A DNA stretch of 64,000 nucleotides from Microglena sp. YARC (Eukaryota; Chlorophyta; Chlorophyceae; Chlamydomonadales; Chlamydomonadaceae). The position numbers and the translations under genes were made by a program. Shown one piece after another: positions 10,262 to 19,450 of this stretch. A model generated the notes under the pieces. That model was given only the letters and a program-made list of their open reading frames with translations. It was not told where the DNA came from and ran no database searches. The DNA is taken from positions 35,099,500 through 35,163,499 of the forward strand of contig CM039463.1 in the NCBI GenBank assembly GCA_022414725.1, read 5' to 3'. The first letter of the stretch is position 1. Each line of letters opens with the position of its first letter.

Positions 10262-10425
10262 CTTGCGAAGGTTGTCAGTTCTTCAGTCTTGGTCGTGTGC
10301 TCGGAGGCAAGGGGAGGGGGCGTTGAAAGCGAAGGGGGATCCGAATGGATCCGATTTGTGAAATGGCGTTGGTAGTAGCAAGGGGGGTATTGGGGTAAGG
10401 GGTGACGGATTCAGTGAGCGGGAGG
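10014..10425 (-). other. Leader of element C with two homopolymer tracts
   Basis: G runs lie at about 10087-10109 and 10219-10261 on the + strand (C tracts in the element's sense), matching the C tract in the leader of element B. Another GGGGGGAAT motif on the minus strand is at about 10014-10022. The GGAGG copied on insertion of D ends the segment at 10430. Confidence 0.55.
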
Positions 10426-10430
10426 GGAGG

Positions 10431-10769
10431 TATCAGCTTTAATACACTCCGTGGAGTGGACAGATGTTGCAGCGGAACAGACGCGCCAATCTATACACGG
10501 AGACGAGAATAACATTACAAGCACAGGATACCCATTAAGGGGCACCAGTGGAGGAAGGAGCGGCAGCCTGTAACCTAACAGGGTACAGGCCAGACTGGTG
10601 ACGCAGCCAACAGGAAGCTGTCACTGAGTCACTCAAGGATGACTCAGTCTACGGGAAGCTGTCACTACGGGAAGCTGGCACAGTACTGGCAGAGCCGATA
10701 GTTCTAAGGAAGTACATAAGTAGTCACCAAGACATAAAACAAGTGAGAGCACTGCTATTCATGCTGATA
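10431..10769 (-). repeat. 3' LTR of element D
   Basis: It is near-identical to 14721-15059. It contains an internal short duplication GGGAAGCTGTCACT/GGGAAGCTGGCAC and an inverted TGACTCAGT motif. Confidence 0.9.
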
Positions 10770-12880
10770 CTCCACCTATGATGCAGGTGACATACAATAC
10801 TAGTACTCCACCTATGGCACTGGGGACATAGAACCATTAACTGGTAGCAAACAAAAATTATTAAGGAACGGCGGAAAAAACAGGAAACCAGAAGAAAGCC
10901 TTGTCTAAAATGAAAGGATGAGAAAGGATGAACAAAAAAACACTGTAGTACTCCGAAAATGTAGCAGCAAAAAACTTGGGTCATACCGAGCTGAGCTGAG
11001 ACCAAAATGGAAATGTAACCATCCATGGTAAGCGCAAAAATACTATTCATCCAGAATAGTAGGCACCAAACCAGAAAATCACAGGGAGGCCAAACAGAAA
11101 TCAATCCCAATACCAAAGGAAGGGGAACAACGGTGACTGAAAGAACCGAGAACTTAACCTAAAGAGAAGACTGAAAAAATCGTATATCAAAGTTGGGGAA
11201 CAACGGTATAGAAAACCCGATCCGGGAATAGGAGCCTAACGCCAATCAATGATAACCAAAGAGACGGATTGAAATATCGTGTGAGAGCAGCACACGAGAG
11301 AATCAAATCCTAAAGGACGCAGACAAGAGGACACTAAAGACTACGATGGAAAAATAAAGTCGATGGAAAAATCCACTACCTTAAAAACTATTCTTAGCAT
11401 AGAATTCATGACTAGGTGGGATGAAAAAAACATGATGAACTGGTTTCTTACTCAAAGATGGAAGTAAGAAGATTTATGAAAGTTAATTATCATAAATCCC
11501 CAGTTACGGCACTAACTAAAACATTCTAGGAGGTGGGTATCGCACCGCAAAGAACTCATGCACTCAAGACAAACCAAGCGCCTAACCACACGCAAACCAA
11601 ACCTGCAGCAACTGAAAATCCAAAGGATGCGAAGTTAAACTTCAAGGAACTCGTAACCAACAAAGGAAACAAAGTCCAATGAACAATAGAAGTTTAGACG
11701 TACAAACACAGTACAGAAAACCCATTGTCCACGTGAAAAATAGTAAACGCATAAAAAAGGACTTCAAAGAATTTACTGCAAAGGAAGGAATGAAAGGGCG
11801 CTTGAAATACACTCGGAAGAACAAGAAAGAGGTGAGCGGCGGTACATCTGCAAGTACAACTGCAAGGACATCTGCAAGTACAACTGCAAGATGACCCAGC
11901 CCACCAAATTACAGTAAAATCCAAAGGGAAATAACTACTACACTCCACAAAAAGTTCTAATCACGTGAGGGGCTGGTGATTGAAAAACAGTGTGGAGTAA
12001 AAAGAAATAGCTAATCTATGATGAGCTCCACCGAATGAACCATCTGCCTATGGAACTAAGAGTCAGAAACCATCAAGACGCTATAACGGTGGTCTGAATT
12101 AATTACCACCTTCCACCAAAACCAAGAAAGACAGCTGAAAGGAAGCTGCCTAAACAAAGCGTCGTAACGCTCCACCAATCTAGACTACCCCATAAGACAG
12201 GCTAGGCGGTGCTGAGGAATAGGCACCCACACATAGGGCCATGTTAACCTACGTATGAGAACCAGCAGCACCTAAAACAATGAATCCTGGGTTGACTGTA
12301 ACACCCCAGCCATACGCAGTATCAAGCTAGACCAGTGTTCAAGATCATCACTTATACGTTCGGTAAAGGCTACATCATCACATGGGCTTGACCCGAATAA
12401 TCCACCAGGGATGACAGGAGGCGAAGGAATTCTCGACACCCGCGAGCCATCCGAGGTGGTCGGAGGTTGGCGACTATTAGGCAATGGACCTGATCCAGGT
12501 ACCACTATGATCGAAGGCTGTCTAAATCCTAAAGCTTCACCGATAAAACATGGCACAGAGGAGGGCCTGGCGACCCCCTGAGATTCGGCTAAGATTATAG
12601 TTTGGATATCCAACTCCCACCCGCCCTAAAACTTCACACACAATACAGCAAGATCAGGCCCTGGTCTGGAATTCAATCTGGATACATCCCAGCCAGGCCA
12701 GCCAACAACAATTGGGGTCGGTAAAGGGCGTAGGGAATTACCGGTAACACATAACATATCACCGTTTGATGACAGGAGGGATGCAAGCGGGCACGGGGAC
12801 CCATACTAATGGGAGAACCCAGAAAGACAGGTTAGACTAACTGGAGATAGAGAGTACATCACTACTCACTACTAACTGGC
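10770..12880 (-). pseudogene. Decayed pol interior of element D
   Basis: This should correspond to the linker, reverse transcriptase and RNase H of a Copia element, as it follows the integrase relic in the element's sense. I cannot find the usual motifs (RYKARLVAKG, YVDD, ADIFTK) in any frame. A 113-codon open frame (12613-12272) is Pro/Ser-rich, like the variable linker that separates integrase and reverse transcriptase. CTGCAAGTACAACTGCAAG occurs twice at about 11850-11890. The region is either heavily mutated or replaced. Confidence 0.4.
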
Positions 12881-12884
12881 GCAA

Positions 12885-13125
12885 CATTGGAAACCCCAAT
12901 ATAATAACCCTTACTCACCAGGGAATACCCAACCAGTCTACCAAATAATGCCTTTTTAACTAGCTTGTTGCGTTACTTCCCAATACTACGGTGACATAGC
13001 AAGGGCAACCAAACAAACGCAACAACGACACATCAGGTGCAACCCCAAAGAAAAGCTCCAAAGGAGTCTTGTCTCCCTAGTTGAACAGGCGATTGCGAAG
13101 ATAACACACTAGCACCATGCTGAGC
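12885..13125 (-). pseudogene. Copia integrase C-terminal relic in element D
   Basis: On the minus strand CYLRNRLFN, then TPLELFFGVAPDVSLLRLFG, CPCYVTV and, after a one-base shift, LFGRLVGYSLVSKGYYI follow the Copia integrase pattern (YLxNR..TP.E...G..P....L..FGC..Y...K...KA..G...GYS...KGY). A stop separates YLRNRLFN from TPLE and a second frame change lies near 12965. This is the clearest sign that D descends from an autonomous Copia element. Confidence 0.75.
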
Positions 13126-13920
13126 AGTGTCATCATCAACAACTCATGACTGCCCCAACTAATCGAGATCAACCACGCCACTGTACCACTGAACTAAAAA
13201 AAATCCTAAGCCCTATCAGAACTCAAACACTTGAACCCAAACTCACGTAGCTGAGGCATACACCTGAGGAGGGCACCCAGGGAAAGGGCCAGGGGCACGG
13301 TAAGACAAAAAACGCGACCCCTGTCGAACCACGGAACGCACCCAGGGGTCCCAAGGATCCTAAGAGAGAAAAAATATCCACCAAGATATCATGCCAAAGA
13401 TCCTCCACGGCCGCTGGACTAGGGCATGGGCGAAGTCCGGGACTAGGGCATGGGCGAAGTCCGGCGCTGCGAGACCTGGAATCACAGAAGGTGGGGAAGC
13501 TTTAGGTCGAAGTCGAGATTTGAGGTATGGGAAAAAGGAGACGAGAATGACAGCAAGTCGCACCTGGTGCAGAAAATCGCACCAATGGCAGAAAATCGCA
13601 AATCGCAAGGGCAGAATTCGAAAATTTATCGCTAGGATGCGAAGAGCAGAGCCGAGGCATGTAAAGGTCCTAATATCCCGCCGTCGATGATCAGTCAATC
13701 CCAAGTCCCCCCCTCTATCGCTCGACTCACCCGGTTCGGGGGTAGAGGGAGCAGCACCACTCGGGTGCTGACCATACCCCCCTGCTTCCTACCACCTCCA
13801 GAATCTCCAGGTCCAGACGCGTAGGTCGTTCTCCTCTGGCGAACCCTACGGCAGTGCCGGCGATCCGCCTGCTTGATCGAAAAATTCTCCAGAAGGTAGC
13901 ACAGAGCCACTAGAGCGCAA
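13126..13920 (-). other. Element D interior without recognisable domain
   Basis: It should hold the Gag-protease-integrase core part. A 17-bp unit GGGCATGGGCGAAGTCC is tandemly duplicated at about 13423-13461. No CCHC knuckle or HHCC integrase zinc site is visible in any frame. Confidence 0.4.
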
Positions 13921-13981
13921 GCTCATGCCAGTAGCCGACCGTCGGCTGGGCAGAGCAAAGGGGGCAAAGACGACGTAGACA

Positions 13982-14587
13982 TCAGCAGGGAGCTTGGTCG
14001 GCTTGGCAACCTCCGGTATGCAGGCAGAGCCCCAAACACCGGAGATAAGATAGCGACGTCAAGGACGCGAGCAGACGAAGACAGGGTGTCTCCACCGATG
14101 TCTTGGGTGAAACTTGAGTCTGCACGCGAGCAGACTTGGGTGAAACTTGAGTCTGCACGCGAGCAGACTTGGGTGAAACTTGAGTCTGCACGCGAGCAGA
14201 CTTGGGTGAAACTTGAGTCTGCACGCGAGCAGTCTTGGGTGAAACTTGAGTCTGCACGCGAGCAGTCTTGGGTGAAACTTGAGTCTGCACGCGAGCAGTC
14301 TTGGGTGAAACTTGAGTCTGCACGCGAGCAGACGAAGACAGGGTGTCTCCACCGATGTCTTGGGTGAAACTTGAGTCTGCACGTCACAGTCATCTACGAC
14401 AGACGGGAGGAGGCGACAGACGGCAAGGGAGGAAAAAGAAGAGAAGATCGGAGGAATGACTGGGGGGGGGGGGTACTTCCACGATGGCGGAAGGATCCTC
14501 ATGACCGTTAGCAGAGGCCGCTGGCGCGCAATCGTCTAGCCAATCAAAGGAACCTTGACCTCCGTTGGAAGATAAGGTCGCAGCCAT
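13982..14587 (-). pseudogene. Gag-like N-terminal ORF of element D with 11-residue repeats
   Basis: The first ATG of the element transcript gives MAATLSSNGGQGSFDWLDD. The frame reaches a short G run (14461-14472 on the + strand), where it is likely shifted, and the region after it encodes about seven tandem copies of an 11-residue unit, best read as ARVQTQVSPKT. Because the 33-bp unit is a multiple of three, all frames stay open, so the true frame is uncertain. No known Gag motif is present. The role is inferred from position only. Confidence 0.4.
14068..14383 (-). repeat. 33-bp tandem array bracketed by a longer direct repeat
   Basis: A 33-bp unit (GCGAGCAGACTTGGGTGAAA and 13 more bases) occurs about seven times. 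A 60-bp version with GACGAAGACAGGGTGTCTCC inserted stands at both ends (about 14068-14127 and 14322-14383). A G/T variant (GCAGACTTGG or GCAGTCTTGG) divides the units into two blocks. Confidence 0.85.
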
Positions 14588-14702
14588 TGCTTACAATGAC
14601 GCTGCGAATCCCGCGCGACCCGGAAACACCAATCCGATCGTTGAGTTTCACAAAGCCGGCAGGAGTTCCTCGCGGAAGTAGCATTTGAAAAGCAGTGGTA
14701 TC

Positions 14703-14720
14703 ACGATGAGCCCGATAACC
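14703..14720 (-). other. Primer-binding site of element D
   Basis: GGTTATCGGGCTCATCG on the minus strand follows the 5' LTR directly. It is related to the sites of B and C and resembles the copia half-tRNA type. Confidence 0.55.
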
Positions 14721-15059
14721 TATCAGCTTTAATACACTCCGTGGAGTGGACAGATGTTGCAGCGGAACAGACGCGCCAATCTATACACGGAGACGAGAAT
14801 AACATTATAAGCACAGGAGACCCATTAAGGGGCACCAGTGGAGGAAGGAGCGGCAGCCTGTAACCTAACAGGGTACAGGCCAGACTGGTGACGCAGCCAA
14901 CAGGAAGCTGTCACTGAGTCACTCAAGGATGACTCAGTCTACGGGAAGCTGTCACTACGGGAAGCTGGCACAGTACTGGCAGAGCCGATAGTTCTAAGGA
15001 AGTACATAAGTAGTCACCAAGACATAAAACAAGTGAGAGCATTGCTATTCATGCTGATA
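14721..15059 (-). repeat. 5' LTR of element D
   Basis: It is 339 bp and near-identical to 10431-10769; differences include CAGGAGACC against CAGGATACC and GCATTGC against GCACTGC. Confidence 0.9.
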
Positions 15060-15064
15060 GGAGG

Positions 15065-15415
15065 GGGGTTGGGGTGGCGTGCAGGGCTGAATATCTCCTT
15101 GGCACAAACAATCTCAGAGGATTGGTAACGCTGTGTATGATCTAATGAGTTAGCAACTCACGTCAAAGATCTACTCAGACTCTTGGACTGCGTCTACTTG
15201 GACGGATTGTAGAGACAACGGGCGAGTTGTGTGGGCAGTAGGCGAGGCAGCGCAGGTTAGATTCCTCACGTGAACACGTAGGCGATCCAGGGCCAAAAGC
15301 AGTACTCAAGCCGTCGAGCTAGTCTGAGGGAAAACTATCACCTTGTGCAGGGCAGAAGATCGTCCTTGGCACAGGCGCAGTGGCGTTGCTTCAACAGCGG
15401 TCAGGGGCCATGACC
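15065..15415 (-). other. 5' leader of element C with primer-binding site
   Basis: On the minus strand GGTCATGGCCCCTGACC (15398-15415) follows the LTR, then a leader colinear with element B (2143-2470), including CCCTCAGACTAGCTCGACGG and the GTAGACGCAGTCC region. The insertion of D cuts it at 15064. Confidence 0.75.
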
Positions 15416-15627
15416 TTTTGTTTGCTACACAGTGAAGACTAAAGTAGAAGAAGGATACACGCAACAGTGCGCTTATATCGAAGACGGGAGTCTGCAGGAA
15501 GATCCTGCAGACCCGTGTAAGCCACAGCTAGCCTGTGGCCTAGCGGCAGGCAACCCGGGACCTGGAGGGACCAGGGACCGGTATGCATTATGCCGACTCA
15601 GTGTCCGACGTATATCGGACAATAACA
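15416..15627 (-). repeat. 5' LTR of element C
   Basis: It is near-identical to 6600-6812 and is followed by the GATAC target duplication at 15628-15632. Confidence 0.9.
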
Positions 15628-15851
15628 GATACCATGACCGGATCTAACATTAAAGTTTTCGCCTGGTTATAAAGCTATGGATGTAAAAACAGCATCATTA
15701 CTTCTGTACCTCAGCCTCGGGATTGAAACACACTTGGCAGCGTACTTTTATTTGCCAGTAACCAGCCTCGTCATTCGTTTGAGTATTTCCTGACATTTCC
15801 TGACATTTCTGTAACCCACTCTTGGTAGATGTGTACTACTGCACTGACAAG

Positions 15852-15887
<36 letters not shown>

Positions 15888-15892
15888 ATTCA

Positions 15893-16125
15893 CCCAATCT
15901 CTTGGGATTCTTCATCGATAAATTAGAAGCTCGTATCAAACTAGCCTTAAAGGAAAGATCTATCAGGGTCGGTAACGACAGAGTCATGATTTTGCTATAC
16001 CGGTATGCTAACAAAATCGTCTGTGTGGTCAGACCAGAAGCCGGACTACAACAAATCACCAATACCATCTCAGGTTTCTTCCTTGACTATGGCCTGTCTA
16101 TGAAAATAATTTTGTGTTCGGTAGC
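15893..16125 (+). pseudogene. LINE reverse-transcriptase relic (catalytic-motif region)
   Basis: The frame reads RVGNDRVMILLYRYANKIV, CVVRPEAGLQQ and GFFLDYGLSMKI. This follows the LINE pattern LLYADDIVLV.S..GLQ..I..i..F....GL.MN...K, with the catalytic YADD destroyed (YRYANK). A 32-bp C tract (15854-15887) and (TGACATTTCC) duplications lie just upstream. It is only a fragment; the rest of the element is not recognisable. Confidence 0.6.
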
Positions 16126-16139
16126 ATAGACTGCAAGCT

Positions 16140-16345
16140 CAAACTTGGTTATATAGAAGATAACAATAACTCGCAGCAGTGCCGCAGATAAAGGAGATGC
16201 AAAGCAGTACAGTCGAGTACTGCATTGCGGCGCATGGCCCATAGCTGGCGTAGCTGCTGGGCGGCAGGCGTCACATGCCCTGGAGGGGAAACATGTGCGC
16301 TCTTTGCCTACTCTAGAGACGACATATTAGCCGTACTATAATAAA
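16140..16345 (-). repeat. Worn LTR related to elements A-C
   Basis: Read on the minus strand it has GAGTAGGCAAAGAGCGCACA, CCTCCAGG and GACGCCTGCCGCCCAG in the same order and spacing as the A, B and C LTRs, and then GCAGTACTCGACTGTACTGC like the CTGCAGTACCTTGCAGTAC of A. It is much more diverged. Borders and target duplication are not found. Confidence 0.45.
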
Positions 16346-16375
16346 TAAGAATGTAAATACATATATAAAGGGGGG

Positions 16376-16560
16376 GTGCCGTATATACTATAAGGCTGTG
16401 CCGATTAATATGCATATGCATTCCAGTAACGTTTGGGTATACTATATTAATTTGTACCGATTAATATGCATATGCAATTATGCATTACAGTAAAGGTTGG
16501 GTATATTACATTAGGTTGTGCCGATGAATATGCATATGCATTCCAGTAAAGGTTGGGTGC
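16376..16560 (+). repeat. Three-copy 60-70 bp tandem repeat
   Basis: GTGCCGATTAATATGCATAT and CAGTAAAGGTTGGGTATA recur at about 16397, 16457 and 16517. It stands about 0.9 kb upstream of BBS1. Confidence 0.8.
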
Positions 16561-17410
16561 TTGCAGCCAGCCAGCATGTGACTGGCCCCGTCTTGACATG
16601 TGTGAGGGTGGGCGGGGGTTACTGCCATATGGCATTTTCCATCGGTAGGCCTTCTTATTCGACAGGCAGCCCCACCTAGCCTCATGGATTTGTATCTCCT
16701 GCCACCAGGCGAGGAGGCGGATGGCTGCTTTTTTATTCTTCTGTTGTGAAAGGAATTTCTCTTGCGTTGACACTCCAACAAAAGAGGAGGTGCACTTAGG
16801 GCGGGAGATGCCGACCCTCGACCAAACAAACGTGCCAGAAATGCTGGCTAGCGTGTGGGAGATGCTCGGGGGATGCTGTGGTTCACAAAGAGAATGTAGA
16901 TGTAATACGTGCATCCTCAGTCGTTATATCATATATTCATATGTGAGCGGTCCCAGGCCAAAAACCTCTCACACAAGGAGGTTAACTTGCTCACAGATGG
17001 GGGGTATTAGGGTACTTCTGTCGGCCTACCAAACTTTTTAATATAGGTCGGTCAACCGAACTCCCTTTAAGTCCTCTTTGGCCTGCCCCCCACCTGGACT
17101 TTTGGTACCGAATTCGCGAATTCCCGTCCTTCTCTCGAGTGAGACGCACGAACTGTAGCTGCGACCGGGCTGCGACATTCAAATAATTCGCCCTAGCTCG
17201 CCCTAGCTGTACCTCATCTGATCGCCTCGCCCGCTTCCCTTTCCGCGAATTGCGCATTCGCTGCGACCCTTGAATATTGAGAACTGCGACTTCCGAAGAT
17301 TGCGCACTGTGCTAAAGTTCATTCTCGTACCAACTTAAAACAGCCCTGAATGGTGCTTCCACTTCGAACGTAGTCTCGCTTGACTGAGTAACGCTGGTTG
17401 TTCGAGAGCG
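16561..17410 (+). other. Upstream region of BBS1
   Basis: No gene supported; the longer frames on both strands have no recognisable domain. The last 370 bp are enriched in CGCGAATT/TTGCGCA-like words (TTCGCGAATTC at 17110, CTGCGACTTCCG at 17284), a change of texture that may mark the promoter. No clear TATA box or ciliary X-box could be assigned. Confidence 0.4.
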
Positions 17411-17668
17411 ATGGACGGAAACGCGTCTGGACAGTATGACTCGTTTGAGCCGGGCAAGGAAACCTCTTCCAGCGCAGCTGCGCAGCGGTTAATCAGCGCG
17501 TCAGAAAACGTTTACTCAGAAAAAGAGGGACACAAATCCGTATGGTTGGATGCCTGGAGCGACCCCGTCGCGGGAGTGAATGCTTTCAACTCCTGCGTCC
17601 ACACCTGCAACCTGTTCGGAGACGGAGAGTGGAGATTGGTGGTAGCGGACGAAGACCGTAAACTCAAG
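17411..17668 (+). CDS. BBS1: BBS1 exon 1 (residues 1-86)
   Basis: The ATG at 17411 opens 86 codons ending DEDRKLK before GTGGGC (17669). WLDAWSDPVAGVNAF and GDGEWRLVVAD match the first propeller blade of BBS1 (human WLDAHYDPMANIHTF, GDGEYKLVVGD). The 44 residues before WLDA are Ser/Glu-rich and variable, as in other BBS1 proteins. No earlier in-frame ATG is evident. The exon ends in phase 0. Confidence 0.93.
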
Positions 17669-18189
17669 GTGGGCTCCGCCTGCTTCTAAGTGCAGAATTG
17701 GTGCAGTTGGTGAACTCCTCCCCACTCGCCCATTCTTGACCAGCCCCAACTCGGATTCCACCACCTGCTTCATTCCATACCAAACTCATAGGCAAATGGC
17801 AGCAACAATTACAACAATAGCAATACCCAGCCCAGCTCAATGATAACTTTACACACTAAATCATCAGGCGATCACTAGCCTTTATGAAGTGTTGGGTACC
17901 CACTAATGAATACAAGGCCCCGGTGTGCGTGTACAGGCCGCACGTTTTTGCGATACTTAATAAATAATGGTCCAACAGTCCTGGCTCACATCGATACAGA
18001 AGAATCGTAGTAAACAAAGTAAGAGTAGTAGTAGACAGTCGGAGTAGTAGTCTATTGCAGTAAAGTACTAGTGGAGTACAGTGTACTGTCGGTAAAATAC
18101 CAATACATTGTAGTGGGACAACCACGGTATTGTGTAGGGGGGTTGCAGGTATACTTATTGTGTATCATCGTACTAGGGCGAAGGCCTAC

Positions 18190-18420
18190 ACGCACACCAG
18201 GTATGAACTAAATAATCACGTACAAGACTATCATATTACTCCAAGACCTCATGTTTGCAAAACGTGCAATGTCAGTTTTCGTTATGGGAGTGAGCTGTTA
18301 ACTCATGCTGAAGACCACTCTCCCAAAAATGCACTCTAGTTTATTTTCTGCAACAACATGTATGCTTGGACCAATATGAATAGACATGTGTTCAAAACAC
18401 ACAGAGAATCCTTTAATACA
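18190..18420 (+). pseudogene. C2H2 zinc-finger relic inside the inverted-repeat insertion
   Basis: One frame holds the His pair of a first finger (NNHVQDYH), a complete second finger HVCKTCNVSFRYGSELLTH followed by AEDH (C-x2-C-x12-H-x3-H), an in-frame TAG (18337-18339), then CNNMYAWTNMNRHVFKTH, a third finger with one Cys lost. Such arrays bind DNA. The start and most of the protein are missing, so it is a captured fragment or a broken transposon-encoded protein. Confidence 0.6.
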
Positions 18421-18474
18421 TTCGTTCTCCCCCCGAAACCCATCCCTACATCCAAGTACAAGTAGGACTCCATT

Positions 18475-18780
18475 CACTCCCCCTTACCACACCCTTGGAC
18501 TCCAACTAGCACCCCTATCAATTCCCTTACAACACCCTTGGACTCCATCTAGCACCCAAGTGAATTCCCTTACAACACCCTTGGACCCCCACTAGCACCC
18601 AAGTGAATTCCCTTGCAACACCCTTGGACTCCAACTAGCACCCCTATCAATTCCCTAACAACACCCCTGGACCCCCACTAGCACCCAGGTGAATTCCCTT
18701 GCAACACCCCTGGACTCCAACTAGCACCCCTATCAATCCCCTTTACAACACCCCTGGACTCCAACTAGCACCCCTAGCAA
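18475..18780 (+). repeat. About 43-bp tandem array (about 7 copies)
   Basis: The unit is built on CACCCTTGGACTCCAACTAG and CACCCCTATCAATTCCCTTA, with a variant carrying CAAGTGAATTCCC alternating with the main form. Confidence 0.85.
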
Positions 18781-18879
18781 CACCAATAGTCTCCCATCGT
18801 CATCCTCGTTCGATACAAATACAAATGCCACCATATATCATTGTCTGTCACCCGTGTCGTCTCTCATGCGACTGCGATG

Positions 18880-18955
18880 TGCAACAGTGTCATGCTGCAT
18901 GGCCATTCCATGATATCTGCATGAAATGGCTATGCAGCATGACACTGTTGAAGGC
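18880..18955 (+). repeat. Near-perfect hairpin, arms of about 30 bp
   Basis: CAACAGTGTCATGCTGCAT (from about 18881) is repeated inverted as ATGCAGCATGACACTGTTG (to about 18953), with a short loop around ATATCTG. Confidence 0.85.
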
Positions 18956-19450
18956 GTCTGTGATCCAACACACGTTCACTGTGTAACCCACTCCAGTCCC
19001 ATGGTATACCAATTGTCTCTCACCATGTACCATGCTACTGTCTTGTCCTCCTCGCTTCTCTGTCGTGTAACTCTACTACTCCTCTACTCCAATACCATAC
19101 TATTGTGTCTTCCCCGAGTGTCCGTGCTTCCCTAATGAATACAAGGCCCTGGTGTGCGTGTAGGCCTTCGCCCTAGTACGATGATACACAATAAGTATAC
19201 CTGCAACCCCCCTAGACAATACCGTGGTTGTCCCACTACAATGTATTGGTATTTTACCGACAGTACACTGTACTCCACTAGTACTTCACTGCAATAGACT
19301 ACTACTCCGACTGTCTACTACGACTCTTACTTTGTTTACTACGATTCTTCCGTATCGATGTGTGCCAGGACTGTTGGACCATTATTTATTAAGTTTCGCA
19401 AAAACGTGCGGCCTGTACCGGCACACCGGGGCCTTGTATTCATTCCCACT

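Larger units (their letters stand above)
10431..15059 (-). mobile_element. LTR element D nested in element C
   Basis: It has two 339-bp LTRs (10431-10769, 14721-15059) differing at only a few positions, inverted ends TATCAGC/GCTGATA, and a 5-bp duplication GGAGG (10426-10430 and 15060-15064). The primer-binding site lies at 14703-14720 and a purine-rich AGGTGGAG precedes the 3' LTR at 10770-10777, so it reads on the minus strand. Internal sequence includes a Gag-like start and a recognisable but decayed Copia integrase C-terminal part. The LTRs are much more alike than its coding region is intact, so a defective copy may have been mobilised in trans. The LTR ends are not the usual TG...CA. 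Confidence 0.9.
6600..15627 (-). mobile_element. Copia-like LTR element C, interrupted by element D
   Basis: LTRs of 213 and 212 bp (6600-6812 and 15416-15627) are flanked by GATAC (6595-6599 and 15628-15632). The polypurine tract (6813-6828) and primer-binding site (15398-15415) place transcription on the minus strand. Without D and its duplicated target the element is about 4.4 kb. Its leader is colinear with B (for example the CTCGACGGCTTGAGTACTGC block). After the leader come a short Gag start (9958-9773) and a separate coiled-coil ORF (9729-8884). No protease, integrase or reverse transcriptase is visible, so it is a non-autonomous relative of B. Confidence 0.87.
17905..19444 (+). mobile_element. 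Inverted-repeat insertion with target duplication CCCACT
   Basis: The outer ends are AATGAATACAAGGCC and its complement. The flanks share CCCACT (17899-17904 and 19445-19450), and the surrounding satellite word GTTGGGTGCCCACTGG is restored if the insert is removed. The two arms (17905-18202 and 19136-19444) are long inverted repeats of about 300 bp. The right arm carries the AATGAATACAAGGCC end on both sides and so looks like a complete 309-bp MITE. The left arm lacks its inner end. Between them lie a zinc-finger relic, a 43-bp array and a perfect hairpin. Confidence 0.75.

Noticed and set aside
16447..16914. 155-codon minus-strand frame upstream of BBS1
   Set aside because: Partly crosses the three-copy repeat, no recognisable domain, low-complexity overlap with another frame.
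17380..17410. X-box (RFX site) before BBS1, GTAACGCTGGTTGTT
   Set aside because: Only a poor match to the consensus; no independent support, and the transcription start is unknown.
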